A stretch of 64,000 bases of DNA. Source: Umezawaea sp049997955 (GTDB lineage Bacteria > Actinomycetota > Actinomycetes > Mycobacteriales > Pseudonocardiaceae). The position numbers were made by a program, and so were the translations under genes. Shown one piece after another: positions 63,687-64,000 of the stretch. Under the pieces are notes generated by a model. The model had not been told where the DNA came from, ran no database searches, and worked only from the letters and a program-made list of their open reading frames with translations. The stretch spans positions 186,001-250,000 of the forward strand of contig JAEBDY010000016.1 in NCBI GenBank assembly GCA_049997955.1, written 5' to 3'. The stretch's first letter is position 1. Each line of letters starts with the position of its first letter.

Positions 63687-64000
63687 TTACGGCGTCCTGC
63701 TGTCCTGCACCTGACGGCGGATGTCCAGGAGGTGGTGGCGCACCTCGTGCACGGTGTGCACCGCGACCCACCGCAAGGACCGTTCGACCGGTTCGGGGAA
63801 GGGGTACACGAGAACGCGCGACCAGCCTGCGGAATCCACCTGGTCGAGCACGTTGGTGAACAGCTGCGCGGCGTCGGTGAGCTGGCGAGCGACGTCGACG
63901 GGGTCCTGCTTCCCGTAGCCGTCGTGCTCGACCCGCTCGTCCCTGCCCATCGGCGCGCAGACGGGCCGATCGGCCCACCGCGCGGTCAGGACCCGCTCAC
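63687..64000 (-). CDS. DinB-family protein, runs off the right edge
   Basis: The minus strand is open from the edge to a stop at 63687. GYGKQDPVDVARQLTDAAQL, the middle PFPEPVERSLRWVAVHTVHE and the end VRHHLLDIRRQ match the DinB-like four-helix bundle; the His residues in VHTVHEVRHHLLD are the metal-binding positions. These proteins act in thiol-dependent metabolism or damage response. The start lies outside the window. The 261 bp to its left hold no clear gene, only a short protein-like plus-strand stretch near 63580. Confidence 0.75.
   Translation of the reverse strand, partial: ERVLTARWADRPVCAPMGRDERVEHDGYGKQDPVDVARQLTDAAQLFTNVLDQVDSAGWSRVLVYPFPEPVERSLRWVAVHTVHEVRHHLLDIRRQVQDSRTP

Overview
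The window is high-GC DNA with codon use, GTG starts and gene families (GAF-ANTAR regulators, DUF4383, BTAD regulator, mycosin protease, many ECF, TetR and ArsR regulators) typical of a filamentous actinomycete, most likely of the Pseudonocardiales (Saccharothrix/Lentzea/Actinosynnema type). No rRNA, tRNA or CRISPR array was seen. Much of it looks like an accessory or chromosome-arm region. Intact islands alternate with truncated genes, in-frame internal deletions, nonsense codons and transposase remnants.

Layout. 1-1.3 kb: HEAT-repeat fragment, broken AAA ATPase and SseB-like gene. 2.7-7.4 kb: secreted PL9-type pectate lyase with a ricin-B lectin domain, a papain-like (AvrRpt2-type) cysteine protease with an unknown partner, and a secreted OB-like protein. 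7.9-11.9 kb: IS scar, then a three-gene oxygenase cassette (PrnB/IDO-like protein, VioC/AsnO-like Fe/2OG oxygenase, beta-propeller protein). 12.2-13.8 kb: ECF sigma factor with a membrane partner. 14.2-16.6 kb: decayed genes around an intact VOC protein. 16.7-19.3 kb: three-gene ABC-2 exporter. 19.3-20.7 kb: IS scars. 20.7-21.9 kb: TetR gene divergent from a tiny membrane protein. 22.4-24.7 kb: three tandem GAF-ANTAR regulators. 25-34 kb: small genes, two SDRs, a methyltransferase, a zinc alcohol dehydrogenase and a solitary cytochrome oxidase subunit I. 34-39 kb: two DUF4383 paralogues around an MBL/BTAD pair, and an RTX-repeat secreted protein. 39-41.4 kb: unknown gene and LRV/HEAT repeat protein. 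41.4-46 kb: arsenic resistance operon (ArsR-phosphatase fusion, aquaporin, three-helix protein, ArsC, thioredoxin reductase, ArsO-like monooxygenase), then an APC permease. 47.7-51.6 kb: four-gene envelope module (P-loop stub, membrane protein, solute-binding/VWA lipoprotein, anchored binding-like protein). 52-57 kb: PIN toxin-antitoxin pair, possible peptide gene, two methyltransferases and a half-deleted MFS exporter. 57-58.7 kb: intact IS5-type element at the end of a 232-bp structured inverted-repeat element that itself interrupts an IS110 remnant. 58.8-60.7 kb: ABC transporter. 60.7-61.7 kb: cluster of pseudogenes (acyltransferase, response regulator, kinase, lipoprotein). 61.9-63.4 kb: mycosin MycP-like protease. 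Right edge: DinB-family gene.

The clearest co-working set is the arsenic operon: its promoter, operator and leaderless start can be read directly, and every stop/start from the channel to the reductase overlaps by 4 bp. The candidates for something less described are the solute-binding/VWA module (47.7-51.6 kb), the oxygenase cassette (8.3-11.9 kb), the papain-like protease pair (5.0-6.6 kb) and the orphan 51-residue peptide (53.4 kb). All functions are inferred from reading motifs by eye; no database search was run.
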